Counted from the stretch's first letter, positions 7,237 through 17,612 are shown. The stretch: 50,258 bases of DNA from Mycolicibacter nonchromogenicus (GCF_002101775.1 NZ_LQPI01000047.1:1-50258); one strand, 5' to 3'. Made by a program: numbers and translations. Notes: generated by a model from the sequence alone, not told the origin.

Positions 7237-10200
7237 TCAGCCGATGTAGACGTCGCCGTCGCCGAGCCGTGCCGCCGGGTTGAGCAGCATGGCCGACTCT
7301 TGACGCTTCTCCGAGGTGTCGTGGTCGAACCGCCGGTCGGCGGGCCGCTCGTACATCGGCTTGCCGCCGGCGATCGCCGAGGCCAGGCGACGCTGACCGG
7401 CCAGCACCCGGGCGTTCGCCTGCTCCTCGTACGCCGCACGCTGAGCCGGGTCCAGCGCCGCCAGGAACGCCGCCGGGTGCACCAGGGCGACCAGGCCGGA
7501 CACGTGACCGAAGCCGAGGCTGGTGACCAAACCGGCCTTGAGCGGGAACTTCTCCCCCAGCTCCAGCGTCTCGCGCACCCATACCAGGTGCCCGGCGGTG
7601 GCCAGCTCGTCGTCGACACAGTCCAGGCTGCGGTTGGGCGGGATGACCCCGTCGCGCAGCGCCTGGCACAGGCCCATCAACTGGAAGACCGCCGCGCCGC
7701 CCTTGGCGTGCCCGGTCAGGCTCTTCTGGCTGATCACGAACAGCGGCGCACCCGGGGAGCGGCCCAGCGAGTCGGCCAGCCGCTCGTGCAGCTCGGTCTC
7801 GTTGGGGTCGTTGGCCAACGTCGAGGTGTCGTGCTTGGAAACGACCGCGATGTCGTCGGCGCCCACGCCCAGCTTGGCCAGTGAACGAGCCAGCATCGAG
7901 TCCTTACCGCCCCGGCCCGCGCCCAGGGCGCCCAGGCCCGGAGCCGGGATCGAGGTGTGCACGCCGTCGGCGAAGCTCTGCGCGTAAGCCACCACCGCCA
8001 GGACCGGCAGGCCCATCTTGGCGGCCAGGTCGCCGCGGGCCAGCAGAATGGTGCCACCGCCCTGCGCCTCGACGAAGCCCAGCCGGCGCCGGTCGTTGGC
8101 GCGGGAGAACTTCGAGTCGCTGATTCCCTTGGCGCGCATCATCTCGGTGTCGGCGGTGGCCGCCATGTCACCGAAGCCGATGATGGCCTCCAGGGTCAGG
8201 TCGTCGTACCCGCCGGTGACCACCAGCTCCGCCTTGCCCAGTCGGATCTTGTCGACGCCCTCTTCAACCGAGACCGCCGCGGTGGCACAGGCGGCCACCG
8301 GGTGGATCATCGCGCCGTAGGACCCGACGTAGCTCTGGACCACGTGCGCGGCAACGACGTTGGGCAGAACTTCCTGCAGGATGTCGTTCGGCTTGGCCCG
8401 TCCGAGCAGGTTGCCGTGGTACATGGTCTGCATCGAGGTCATGCCGCCCATGCCGGTGCCCTGAGTGCTGGCCACCAGCGACGGGTGCACCCAGCGCATC
8501 AGCTCGGTCGGGGTGAAGCCCGCCGACAGGAACGCATCGACGGTCGCGATGATGTTCCACAGCGCCACCCGGTCGATGGAGGTGGCCATGTCCTGGCTGA
8601 TCCCCCACACCGTCGGGTCGAAACCGGTCGGGATCTGAGCGCCCACGGTGCGCGACAGCTTGCTCTTGCGCGGCACCCGAATTTCGGTGCCGGCCTTGCG
8701 GATCACCTGCCAGTCGGAGGAGTCCGGCACCGGGCGGACCACGGTGTGCTCGGGGTCGAATTCCACGAATGCGCGTGCGTCGGCCTCGCTGGAGACCACG
8801 AACGAGAAGTCCTTGTCCAGGAACACACTGACCAGCAGCGGTGAGGCGTGGTCGGGGTCGATCGCGCCGTCGTCGACGAATTCGCGAATGCCCACTCGCT
8901 CCACCACCGCGTCGTGGTAGCGCTCCACCAGCTCCGCTTCGTCGACCAGCTCACCGGTCGCGGTGTCATACCAGCCGGGGGTCGGGTCGTCCTCCCACTT
9001 GACCAGGCCGGTGGTCCACGCCAGCTCGAGCACCCCGGCGGCCGACAACTCGCCGGCGACCTCCATCTCGAAGCGGGTGCGCGACGAGCCCAGCGGGCCC
9101 AGTTCGGCGCCACCGACGATCACCACCAGGTCGGCCAGGTCGACGTCGATGTCGGCCCACTCAGGGGCGGGCGCCGCAGTGTGGCCGCGCGGCGGGCTCG
9201 GCAGTGCCGCAATGGTATTGCCCAACTCGGCATCGTCCTCGGCTGCCGCCTCGCTCGTCATCTCCTCACGAGCCCGGGCGGCCAGCTCGGCCATGTCCAG
9301 GTTCGCCTCGGCCAGACCACCGGTCAGGTCAGCCTCGATCGGGGCGTTGGCCGCGGCCACCTTGGACTCGACGCTGCACAGCTCCAGCAGCATGGCCGCC
9401 ATCTGCTCGGTGGAGTAGGTGGTGACACCCGCTTCCTCGACCGCGTCGACGATGACGTCGTTGTGGCCCATCAGGCCGGTGCCACGAGTCCAGCCGATCA
9501 GGGCGTGGGCCAGGCTGACCCGAGAAGCCCACGAAGACTCGGCCTTCCAGCGCGCCACCAAAGCGTCCAGCGACGCCTTGGCCTCGCCGTAGGCACCGTC
9601 ACCGCCGAACATGCCGCGGTTGGGCGAGCCGGGCAGCACCACGTGCAGCCGGGAGGCGATGTCGCGCTCGGCGCCGATCTTCGACAGGCCGCCGATGAGA
9701 CGCTGGACCGCCCACAGCAGGACCTTCATCTCCATCTCGGCGCGCGCACCGGCCTCCGACAGGTCACCGGTGACCCGCGGCGCCGCGAACGGGAACAGCA
9801 GCGTCGGGGTCTGGGCGTCCTTGAGGTGAATCGACTGCGGCCCCAGGCTTTCGGTCTGCTCGGTGCCGACCCACTCGACCAGTGCGTCGATGTCGGAGTA
9901 GGACGCCATGTTGGCGGGCACCACCCACAGCGCAGCACCGAACCGAGCGTGGTCCCGGTAAAGGTTGCGGTAGAAGCTCAGCCGCTCATCGTCGAGTCGC
10001 GACGTGGTGGCGATGACGGTCGCACCGCCGTCGAGCAGCTGTCCCACCACCGAGGCGGCGATCGAGCCCTTGGAGGCACCGGTCACCACGGCCACCTCGT
10101 CGCTGTAGCGGCCCCGTCCCGGGTTCTCCGCACCGGCGGCGATCCGGGCGTACAGCGAGGCGTGGATCTGCCGGCCCGATGCCAGCGATCGGGCCTGCCA

Positions 10201-13200
10201 CCAGGACGCCTGGGTGGCGACCACGTGACCGGCACCCTCGAAACGCTCCGCGAGGCGCTGCCAGTCGGCGTCGATGTCACCCTCGTCGAGCAGCCACAGC
10301 TTGACCAGGTCCTCGCGGGCACTGGCCCACCGGTCGTCGAACAGCACCGCTTTACGGCCGTCGAACGACGGCGCCACCAGACGCGGCCAGTCCGAACCCA
10401 ATTCGGCAGTCACCAGGTCGATCAGCTCGCTGTCGGTGGCTCCCGCCGGGGCACTCACGGCGTCATCGAAGCCGAGTTGACCCAGCACCAGCCGGGCGGC
10501 AGAGGCGAGCACACCGTCGCGGCCGGTGATCTGGGCGGTGAACTCGCCCAGCGCGGCGGCATCCACCGTCGCACCGCCGCCGCCGCCTGCCGACGGCAGA
10601 CTGACTGCGACACCGCGTCGTGCCGCGACGGCCTGCACGGCGGCATCGATGACCTTGTCGACGGCCGCGGCGTCGGCCAGTGCGCCCTCGTGCAAGCCGC
10701 CCAGGGCGCCGCCCCGGACACTGGTGCCCTCGCGGGTCCCCAGCGCCACCTCGACGGTGACGTGCTTGGCCCAGCCATCACCGAGTTCCCAGGTCTTCTT
10801 CACCCGTTCGGCGATGGCACCAGGCCGCTTACCCGAGGGCCCCAGGACGGTGCGGAGCTGGTCGTTGATCGCATCGGTCAACACCGGGCCGTAGGGCTTG
10901 TAGGTACGGGCCAGCTTGGTCACCTGCGACTTCAGCCCGGCCAGGTCCGCTTCGGCGGCCCCGTCGATGGCGCCCAGGTTCAGCTCCGAACCCAGGTCGA
11001 CCAGCAGTTGGTTCCGCCGCGAGGACGCACCGTCGGTGATGGACTCGATGGAGTCCAGCGCCTCGATCTGGTCGATGCGCATCTTGGCGCTCAGTGCGAT
11101 CAGCGCGCAGGTGGCGTCGGCGGCGTCGAACGCGATGTCGTCGGGGCGGGGACCACCCGACGGAGCGGCGGGCGCGGCGGGCGCCGGGGCGGCCGCCTCG
11201 GCCGGGGCGTCCTCCGCGGATGCCTCGACCGGAGCCTCGTCCTCCTCCGGCTCCGGCTCGGGGTCGGTGTCGGTGGCGAACAGCACCGCGGCGTCGCGCT
11301 CGCAGTTGAGCACCTCCACGGTGCTGTGGGCGTACTCGGGCAACTTGAGCGTGTTGGTGGCCAGTCCGGCGACCGTCGGGGCGGTCTTCACCCCGATCTC
11401 GACGAACCGCTCCACACCCAGGCCGCCGGCGGCCTCCTCGATGAACAGCAGGTCCTGGGTCTCGATCCAGCGCACCGGGCTGGCGAACTGCCAGGCCAGC
11501 AGCTCGATGACGATCTTGCGGCACAACTCGGCGGGCTTTTCGTTACGCCAGGTGTCGTAGTCGGCCAGGACCTCATCGAGCGGCTCGGCCGGCACCAGAT
11601 CGCGAATCTCCTGGATGAACTCCCGGTCCAGGGTGAACGGCTTGGGCACCAGGTTCGGGATGTAGCGCCCGACAATCAGGGCCGGGTCCTGATCGCGCGG
11701 CATGACCCGCTCCAGCGAACGCCGGAAGTCATCGACGCCGATCCGCAGCACCTCTGAGTGGAACGGCACGTCGATGCCGGGCACCAGGATGAACGAGCGC
11801 TTGCCGCCGGTGATCTCGCGGCGGCGCTCGACCTCGGCCTCCAACGCCTCCAGACCGGCTACCGTGCCGGCGATCGCGTACTGCGAGCCGCGCAGGTTGA
11901 AGTTGACGATCTGCAGGAATTCCCCGGTGCGCTCGGCGATCTCGGCGACGAACGTGGTGACGTCGGCGTCGTCGAGGTCGATCTGCGACGGCCGGATGGC
12001 GGCCAGCCGGTAGTTGGACCGTCCCAGGGCGTCTCGCGGCACGATGTCGTGCATCTTCGAGCCGCGATGGAACACCACCTCCAGCAGGGCTTCGAGCTCG
12101 TAGACACCGCTGACGCAGGCCAGTGCGGTGTACTCACCCACCGAGTGACCGCAGGCGATCGCGCCCTCGACGAACGCGCCCTGCTCGCGCATCTCGGCGA
12201 CCTGCGCGGCCGCCACGGTGGCCATCGCCACCTGGGTGAACTGCGTCAGGTACAGCACGCCGTCGGGGTGCTGGTAGTGCACGCCGGAGGCGATCAGGCT
12301 GGTCGGGTTGTCACGCACCACGTGCAGCACCGAGAAGCCCAGGGTTTCGCGGGTGAACTTGTCCGCGGAGTCCCACACCTTGCGAGCTGCCTTGGACCGG
12401 GCACGGACCTCCATGCCCATGCCCTTGTGCTGAATTCCCTGGCCCGGGAACGCATAGACGGTCTTAGGGGCGGCCAGCCGGGCGGTCGCCGACATCACCA
12501 GGTCAGAGCCGATCCGGGCGCTGATCTCCAAAACTTCTGCGCCCAGGTCGATTCCGACCCGGTCCACGCGGAAGTCGACGTCGTCGCCGGGCTTGACCAT
12601 GCCCAGGAAGCGCGCGGTCCAGCCCAGCAATCGCGCCGGCGGGCGGGCCTGGCCGTCGGTGGCGGTCACCACATGCTGGGCCGCGGCCGAAAGCCACATG
12701 CCGTGCACGATGGGCGATTCCAGGCCGGCCAGCAGGGCGGCGGCCCGGTCGGTGTGGATCGGGTTGTAGTCACCGGAGACGGCGGCGAACGGTCGCATGT
12801 CCACCGGCGCAGTCACGGTGACGTCACGCCGGCGACGGCGCGGGGTGTCGGTGGCGTTGTCGGAGACCGCGCCGCCGGCCCGAACCGGGTCGGTCAGTTC
12901 CGCGGCGCCTGTGCGCCCGCGGATCGCGAAGCGCTCCTCAAGGGTGGCCAGCACGGTGCCGTCGGCCGCCGCCACCGTGACCGACACCGGGACAACGCGG
13001 CCGACCTCGGTGTCGGTGGCCGCCGAAGCCGTTGCGGTGACGGTCAATTCGGCCGGTTGCGCCGGCAACGCGGCGAGCAGCTGCGCCGCGTGGTCTAAGT
13101 GCACCAGCGACAGCAGACCCTCGACAACCGGGAACCCGGTGTCGGTGGTGGCCGAGCCGATGGCGGCGAAAACCGCCGGCCAGCACCGGCCGACCAGAGC

Positions 13201-16200
13201 GTCGGGCACGGTGGACAGCCCGGGCGCCAACGGCGCACCGAACGTGGCGGTCACTCCGGTGTGGTCGGCGACCTGCTCGGGGTTCCACTGCACGGTGACG
13301 GTGGCCGTGCCGTCGTGCACCGGCGGCAGGGCTTCGGGGCCGTCGACACCGGCGGCGATCGCCAGCACCGCGCGCATCGCGGCTGCGGCGTCGTCGGTGG
13401 ACACCAGCGGGGCGGCGCCGTCGGCGACGGCTGCCGGCACGGTGAAGCGAATGTTGATCCACACCCCGGACAGCGGCACGCTCAGCACCACGTTGTCCTC
13501 CGAGGCGACTTCCAGGCGGGCGCCGGTCGACGGGTGGGTGGCGGTGCGGTTCTCGTGCACCTGCCACTCTTCGGGAGCGGCGATGCGGTGCACCGGGTTG
13601 GTCGCGGTGCGACCGGCCCACAACACGTCGGGGGCGTCGAGCAGCACGGCCAGCGGGCCGGTGACATCGGTGCGGCCCCGGCGGCGCGCGCTGACCGGGC
13701 TGGGTTCCACGCCGGTGGCCAGCACCTGGTCGACGGCCGCCTGTTCGAAACGGTCCAGCAGCTCGCCGACCGGCTCGTCGACCCGGGTGATGCCGGCCAC
13801 GGCGGCGATGCCCGGAATGATGCAGACCTGCTCGGCGGTGTAGCGGGCGTCGTGCGCCTGCCACAGCGAGTCGCTGCGCCACCAACGGCGGACGTCCTTG
13901 TCGATCACGGGCACGAAGTTGACCGGCTTACCGGGCGTCTTGCAGAGCTGGGTGAAGAACGGTGCGTCGGCCGGGTGCAGGCGAACTGTCTCGGCCTCCG
14001 GGTAGCGAGCCAGCAGCGCCGCGATCGCCTCGTCCGGACGCTCCAGGATCGCGGCTTCCGAATCGGGGAACAGCGTCTCGATCGGTCCGGACTCGAGCTC
14101 GTTGAGTCGCGCCTCGGCGCGCTGCAGCATCGAAGCGAACCGCTCCCGCCAGGTGTCGGCCAGCCACGGACTGTCCGGCGAGGCGGTGTCTGCGGTCGAG
14201 TCGCCCTCGCCGATGGCCAGTTCCACATAGCGGCGCAGCCATTGCGCGTATGTCATGTCGGTGACATCGCCGAAGTAGGGCTTGGCGGTTAGGGCCAGCG
14301 CGGCGATGATCTCGTCGCGCCGCGCTGCCACAGCCTCGCCGTCACCGGCGACTTCGTCGAGCAGCCGGCCGCACCGCGAGGCGACGTTGTCGATCTCGTG
14401 GATGTCGGCACCGAGCTGGCTGCGCGAAGAAGCCATGCCGCCCTGCGCTTTTCCGGCACCGATCCACTGGTCGGTGCCCACAGTGTCGACCAGCATCTGC
14501 TTGACCGCCGGCGACGTGGTGGCCTCCAGGGTGGCCATCGCCGCGGTACCGACCAGGATGCCGTCCACGGGCATCAGCGGGAAGCCGTGCTGCTGCGACC
14601 ACCGGCCGGACAGATATTCGGCGGCCTGCTCGGGGGTGCCGATCCCACCGCCGACGCAGAGCGTGATGTTGGGCTGCGAGCGCAGCTCGGAGTATGTCGC
14701 CAGCAGAAGGTCGTCGAGGTCTTCCCAGGAGTGGTGCCCACCGGCGCGGCCACCCTCGACATGCACGATCACCGGGGTGGTCGGTACCTCGGCTGCGATC
14801 CGGATCACCGACCGAATCTGCTCAACGGTGCCGGGCTTGAACACCACGTGGCTGATGCCGGACTCGTTGAGCTCGGCGATGAGCTCGACGGCCTCCTCCA
14901 GCTCGGGGATGCCGGCACTGATCACCAGCCCGTCGAACGGCGCACCGGACTGACGGGCCTTCTGCACCAACCGCTTCCCGCCGACCTGCAACTTCCACAG
15001 GTAGGGGTCCAGGAACAGCGAGTTGAACTGGACGGTACGTCCCGGCTCCAGCAGCGTCGTGAGCTCGGCGACCCGGTCGTTGAAGATTTCCTCGGTGACC
15101 TGACCGCCACCGGCCAGCTCGGACCAGTGCCCGGCGTTGGCGGCCGCGGCGACGATCTTGGCGTCGACGGTGGTCGGGGTCATGCCGGCCAGCAGGATCG
15201 GTGAGCGTCCCGTCAGCCGGGTGAACTTGGTGTCGAGCTTGACCCGGCCGTCGGGCAGCGTGACCACCGACGGGGCGTAGCTCGTCCAGGGCCGGGCAAC
15301 CTCGGGGACGGCGCCGATGGTGAACAGGTTGCGCTGCCCACCGCGGGTGGCCACCGGCACGATGCCGATTCCCAGGCCGCGGATCACCGGTGCGGTCAGC
15401 CGGGTCAGGATGTCGCCGGGTCCCAGGTCCAGAATCCAGCGGGCACCCGCCTCGTGCAGCGTGGTGACCTCGTCGACCCAGTCGACCTCGCGGACCAGGA
15501 TGGCGTCGGCCAGCTGGCGGGTTAACGCAACTCCGTCGGCGTCAAAACCGATCTGGGCGGCCCACTTCGCGACGATCTCGCTGCCGTCGGACAACCGCGG
15601 CGAGTGGAAGCCGACCTCGACCTGAACCGGTTCGAAGACCGGAGCGAAGACCGCGCCGCCGCGCAGCTTGTTCTTGCGCTCGGCGGCCTCCTTCTCGGCG
15701 ATCTGTTCGCAGTACAGCTCGAATCGGGACAGCTGCTCGGGGGTGCCGGTGATCACCACGGCGCGGCGACCGTTGCGGATGGACAGCACCGGCGGAAGCA
15801 CCGTGCGCACGTCCTGGGAGAACTCGTCCAGCAGTTGCCGGATGCGCTCCGGGTCGACGTTGGTGACCGACACCATGGGCGGACGATCGCCCAGGACCGC
15901 TATGCCGCGACGACGGGCCACCAGCGTTCCGGCGGCGCCCACCAGCTGGGCGATCGCCAGCAGCTGCACGTCGTTGGCACCACCGGCCTTGAGCGACTCG
16001 ACGGCCAGGATGCCCTGGGAGTGCCCGGCCGCGGCGACCGGCGGCGTGGCCGCCAGGTCCAGGCCTTGACGCTCGAGCGCCCGCATTGCGGCGATCTGAG
16101 TCAGCAGCACGCCCGGCACCGACACGGCCGCAGACGTCAGCTGCTTCTCCGACGGGATCGGGTCCTCGGCCGCCAGGGCCCGCACCCATTGCAACGGCTC

Positions 16201-16470
16201 GAAACCGATGGGCCGGACGACGACGAGTTCCTTGGCGACGGGCTCGAGCAGCAGTGCAGCCTCACCGGCCAGCGTGGCCAGCTCCGTCTCGATGCCGGCT
16301 GATGACACCAGCTCCTCGAGTGACTCCAGCCAGGCGCTGCCCTGTCCACCGAAGGCCACCGCGTACGGCTCGCCGCCCGTCAACCGATCCACCAGAGCGG
16401 ACGAGGCACTGGGGTATCGCCCCGAGCCTGCACCGTCCGCGGAAACCCGGTCGTGTTCGTGGATCGTCAC
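7237..16470 (-). CDS. fas: Type I multifunctional fatty acid synthase (FAS-I)
   Basis: 3077 residues from GTG 16470 (VTIHEHDRVSAD matches the Mtb N-terminus; GGGGAG lies upstream); Mtb Fas is 3069. Domains in order: acetyltransferase with GHSQG (Ser151), enoyl reductase (about 420-830), dehydratase with HGMWLSAAAQH (about 1257), malonyl/palmitoyl transferase with GHSVGEY (Ser1443), an acidic/Pro-Ala linker (about 1733-1775), ACP around SITDGASSRRNQ (about 1808), ketoreductase with VVTGASKGS (about 2128), and ketosynthase with Cys near 2727 (VAACATAAV) and catalytic His in KHDTST and TGHAKGG. It performs de novo synthesis to C16-C26 acyl-CoAs that feed phospholipids and FAS-II mycolate assembly. 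The frame is intact over 9.2 kb. The upstream gap probably holds FasR-type control, and acpS follows. Confidence 0.99.
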   Translation of the reverse strand: MTIHEHDRVSADGAGSGRYPSASSALVDRLTGGEPYAVAFGGQGSAWLESLEELVSSAGIETELATLAGEAALLLEPVAKELVVVRPIGFEPLQWVRALAAEDPIPSEKQLTSAAVSVPGVLLTQIAAMRALERQGLDLAATPPVAAAGHSQGILAVESLKAGGANDVQLLAIAQLVGAAGTLVARRRGIAVLGDRPPMVSVTNVDPERIRQLLDEFSQDVRTVLPPVLSIRNGRRAVVITGTPEQLSRFELYCEQIAEKEAAERKNKLRGGAVFAPVFEPVQVEVGFHSPRLSDGSEIVAKWAAQIGFDADGVALTRQLADAILVREVDWVDEVTTLHEAGARWILDLGPGDILTRLTAPVIRGLGIGIVPVATRGGQRNLFTIGAVPEVARPWTSYAPSVVTLPDGRVKLDTKFTRLTGRSPILLAGMTPTTVDAKIVAAAANAGHWSELAGGGQVTEEIFNDRVAELTTLLEPGRTVQFNSLFLDPYLWKLQVGGKRLVQKARQSGAPFDGLVISAGIPELEEAVELIAELNESGISHVVFKPGTVEQIRSVIRIAAEVPTTPVIVHVEGGRAGGHHSWEDLDDLLLATYSELRSQPNITLCVGGGIGTPEQAAEYLSGRWSQQHGFPLMPVDGILVGTAAMATLEATTSPAVKQMLVDTVGTDQWIGAGKAQGGMASSRSQLGADIHEIDNVASRCGRLLDEVAGDGEAVAARRDEIIAALALTAKPYFGDVTDMTYAQWLRRYVELAIGEGDSTADTASPDSPWLADTWRERFASMLQRAEARLNELESGPIETLFPDSEAAILERPDEAIAALLARYPEAETVRLHPADAPFFTQLCKTPGKPVNFVPVIDKDVRRWWRSDSLWQAHDARYTAEQVCIIPGIAAVAGITRVDEPVGELLDRFEQAAVDQVLATGVEPSPVSARRRGRTDVTGPLAVLLDAPDVLWAGRTATNPVHRIAAPEEWQVHENRTATHPSTGARLEVASEDNVVLSVPLSGVWINIRFTVPAAVADGAAPLVSTDDAAAAMRAVLAIAAGVDGPEALPPVHDGTATVTVQWNPEQVADHTGVTATFGAPLAPGLSTVPDALVGRCWPAVFAAIGSATTDTGFPVVEGLLSLVHLDHAAQLLAALPAQPAELTVTATASAATDTEVGRVVPVSVTVAAADGTVLATLEERFAIRGRTGAAELTDPVRAGGAVSDNATDTPRRRRRDVTVTAPVDMRPFAAVSGDYNPIHTDRAAALLAGLESPIVHGMWLSAAAQHVVTATDGQARPPARLLGWTARFLGMVKPGDDVDFRVDRVGIDLGAEVLEISARIGSDLVMSATARLAAPKTVYAFPGQGIQHKGMGMEVRARSKAARKVWDSADKFTRETLGFSVLHVVRDNPTSLIASGVHYQHPDGVLYLTQFTQVAMATVAAAQVAEMREQGAFVEGAIACGHSVGEYTALACVSGVYELEALLEVVFHRGSKMHDIVPRDALGRSNYRLAAIRPSQIDLDDADVTTFVAEIAERTGEFLQIVNFNLRGSQYAIAGTVAGLEALEAEVERRREITGGKRSFILVPGIDVPFHSEVLRIGVDDFRRSLERVMPRDQDPALIVGRYIPNLVPKPFTLDREFIQEIRDLVPAEPLDEVLADYDTWRNEKPAELCRKIVIELLAWQFASPVRWIETQDLLFIEEAAGGLGVERFVEIGVKTAPTVAGLATNTLKLPEYAHSTVEVLNCERDAAVLFATDTDPEPEPEEDEAPVEASAEDAPAEAAAPAPAAPAAPSGGPRPDDIAFDAADATCALIALSAKMRIDQIEALDSIESITDGASSRRNQLLVDLGSELNLGAIDGAAEADLAGLKSQVTKLARTYKPYGPVLTDAINDQLRTVLGPSGKRPGAIAERVKKTWELGDGWAKHVTVEVALGTREGTSVRGGALGGLHEGALADAAAVDKVIDAAVQAVAARRGVAVSLPSAGGGGGATVDAAALGEFTAQITGRDGVLASAARLVLGQLGFDDAVSAPAGATDSELIDLVTAELGSDWPRLVAPSFDGRKAVLFDDRWASAREDLVKLWLLDEGDIDADWQRLAERFEGAGHVVATQASWWQARSLASGRQIHASLYARIAAGAENPGRGRYSDEVAVVTGASKGSIAASVVGQLLDGGATVIATTSRLDDERLSFYRNLYRDHARFGAALWVVPANMASYSDIDALVEWVGTEQTESLGPQSIHLKDAQTPTLLFPFAAPRVTGDLSEAGARAEMEMKVLLWAVQRLIGGLSKIGAERDIASRLHVVLPGSPNRGMFGGDGAYGEAKASLDALVARWKAESSWASRVSLAHALIGWTRGTGLMGHNDVIVDAVEEAGVTTYSTEQMAAMLLELCSVESKVAAANAPIEADLTGGLAEANLDMAELAARAREEMTSEAAAEDDAELGNTIAALPSPPRGHTAAPAPEWADIDVDLADLVVIVGGAELGPLGSSRTRFEMEVAGELSAAGVLELAWTTGLVKWEDDPTPGWYDTATGELVDEAELVERYHDAVVERVGIREFVDDGAIDPDHASPLLVSVFLDKDFSFVVSSEADARAFVEFDPEHTVVRPVPDSSDWQVIRKAGTEIRVPRKSKLSRTVGAQIPTGFDPTVWGISQDMATSIDRVALWNIIATVDAFLSAGFTPTELMRWVHPSLVASTQGTGMGGMTSMQTMYHGNLLGRAKPNDILQEVLPNVVAAHVVQSYVGSYGAMIHPVAACATAAVSVEEGVDKIRLGKAELVVTGGYDDLTLEAIIGFGDMAATADTEMMRAKGISDSKFSRANDRRRLGFVEAQGGGTILLARGDLAAKMGLPVLAVVAYAQSFADGVHTSIPAPGLGALGAGRGGKDSMLARSLAKLGVGADDIAVVSKHDTSTLANDPNETELHERLADSLGRSPGAPLFVISQKSLTGHAKGGAAVFQLMGLCQALRDGVIPPNRSLDCVDDELATAGHLVWVRETLELGEKFPLKAGLVTSLGFGHVSGLVALVHPAAFLAALDPAQRAAYEEQANARVLAGQRRLASAIAGGKPMYERPADRRFDHDTSEKRQESAMLLNPAARLGDGDVYIG

Positions 16471-16895
16471 GTTATGTATCTCCCCTGCCCTGGTTAACGT
16501 CGCGTCGTCATCGACGCCCGCCGGGAAAGCCGGCCCCACTGCGGGCTCTCGCGTGTTCGCGGCCGCGCTTCAGCTGTAAGAGTGTCATAAGAACCTGTGC
16601 CGTTTCCGCAGCAAATTGGTTACTGATGAGTTCTACGCTCGGGTAACCCAGCCCCCGATATCACGCGGCTCGACGGCGGTTGTAACGATCCGGGACAAAC
16701 GTCCTGCATGCGTGGGGTTACGGTCGAGTAGCCACAACGGCGCAGATCAAGGCTGCATTGTTATCTAATCGTTATGTTTGAATCAGCGAGGCCAACTGGC
16801 GTCGGCGGCGCCTGACGCTCCTAACCTCGGAGCCCGCGCCCTCGGCGGCCCGATCCGGGGGCTAGTTTGCTGGTCAAACGCCGGACACGAACCGG
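16471..16895 (-). promoter_or_regulatory. 425-bp region upstream of fas: promoter and possible operator
   Basis: No gene is supported here. Reading toward fas, TATGAC (complement of 16584-16589) and TTGCTG (complement of about 16609-16614) make a possible -10/-35 pair with a long 19-bp spacer, about 115 bp before the start. Just upstream is an inverted repeat: GGTTAC (16618-16623) and GTAACC (16643-16648), the latter within the palindrome GGGTAACCC (16641-16649). An A/T-rich patch lies at about 16751-16785. In Mtb and M. smegmatis, fas is activated by the TetR-type regulator FasR at inverted repeats in this position; assigning this repeat to FasR is inference. Confidence 0.35.
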
Positions 16896-17612
16896 TCAGG
16901 CCCACTGGCCGAACTGCGGCGCGAGGATCTCGTTAATGTCGACTCCCACGCCGCCGACGGTGCGCCTGTCGATCTCCACCTGATGCAGATTGGCCACCGG
17001 ATGGGCCACACCGCCGGGTGAGCCGAAGTTGTGTTGCCAGAAGTACGCGCCCAGACCGTCCTGCAGCGCCCACTCGATGGTCTTGGAGTTGGCGTAGACG
17101 CCGGTGCGTTCCGGCCCGATCACCGACTGCCATCCCCGCAGGTAGGGAGCTACCTGCTCGGTGTACTGCTCGTAGGACGGATTGTCGTCGATAGAGGCGT
17201 AGATCGGAGCATGGTCCGGGCCGCCGGCCGCCGTGTGCAGCTGTGCACCACGCGTGGCGTGCTGCACACCGGAGTCGTGACCACCCAGCCAGTCTGCGGT
17301 CGCCTGCTTTCCGAACTGGTAGCAGGAGACGATCGTCAGCCCGTTTTCCTGCAGGTCACGCGCCTCCGCCAACTGAATCGGCTTGCCGAGCATCCACTCG
17401 GCACCCGGCCGGCGGTCCGACACATAGCGGATGGCTCCCGCCGCGCCGGCCGCCTTGATCGCCTCGGCCGACAGCACGCCGGCGGAATAGTCCAGCAGAA
17501 CGCCCAGCGGCGCCGCCTCCACGGCCGCGGCGAGCAGTCCCGAGACCCCGCCGCCGAGACCGACGCCCGCGGGCACCGCCGCGGCGAGTTTGAACACGTC
17601 ACGCCGTGACAT
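16896..17612 (-). CDS. Tat-exported DUF1906 glycoside-hydrolase-like protein (Rv2525c-like)
   Basis: 238 residues from ATG 17612 (GTG 17615 is directly before it). The N-terminus MSRRDVFKLAAAVP has the twin-arginine motif (Arg3-Arg4) followed by a hydrophobic stretch and an Ala-rich cleavage region near residue 33. The mature part is one DUF1906 domain: LLDYSAGVLSAEAIKAAGA, IRYVSDRRPG, VSCYQFGK, PIYASIDDNPSYEQY, VGVDINEILAPQFGQWA. The fold is a TIM barrel related to GH25-like lysozymes, so a cell-wall role is plausible. Mtb Rv2525c sits in the same place upstream of fas and is a known Tat substrate. It runs in the fas direction but 425 bp away. Confidence 0.93.
   Translation of the reverse strand: MSRRDVFKLAAAVPAGVGLGGGVSGLLAAAVEAAPLGVLLDYSAGVLSAEAIKAAGAAGAIRYVSDRRPGAEWMLGKPIQLAEARDLQENGLTIVSCYQFGKQATADWLGGHDSGVQHATRGAQLHTAAGGPDHAPIYASIDDNPSYEQYTEQVAPYLRGWQSVIGPERTGVYANSKTIEWALQDGLGAYFWQHNFGSPGGVAHPVANLHQVEIDRRTVGGVGVDINEILAPQFGQWA

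Noticed and set aside
11150..11275. Low-complexity Pro/Ala/Glu repeat in fas
   Set aside because: It is the interdomain linker before the ACP, also present in Mtb Fas, not an independent repeat.
8848..14292. Long plus-strand frames inside fas (up to 969 residues)
   Set aside because: They are antisense to a perfectly conserved FAS-I frame, have compositions rich in Arg/Gly/His/Gln, and match the periodic lack of stops expected opposite G+C-rich codons.
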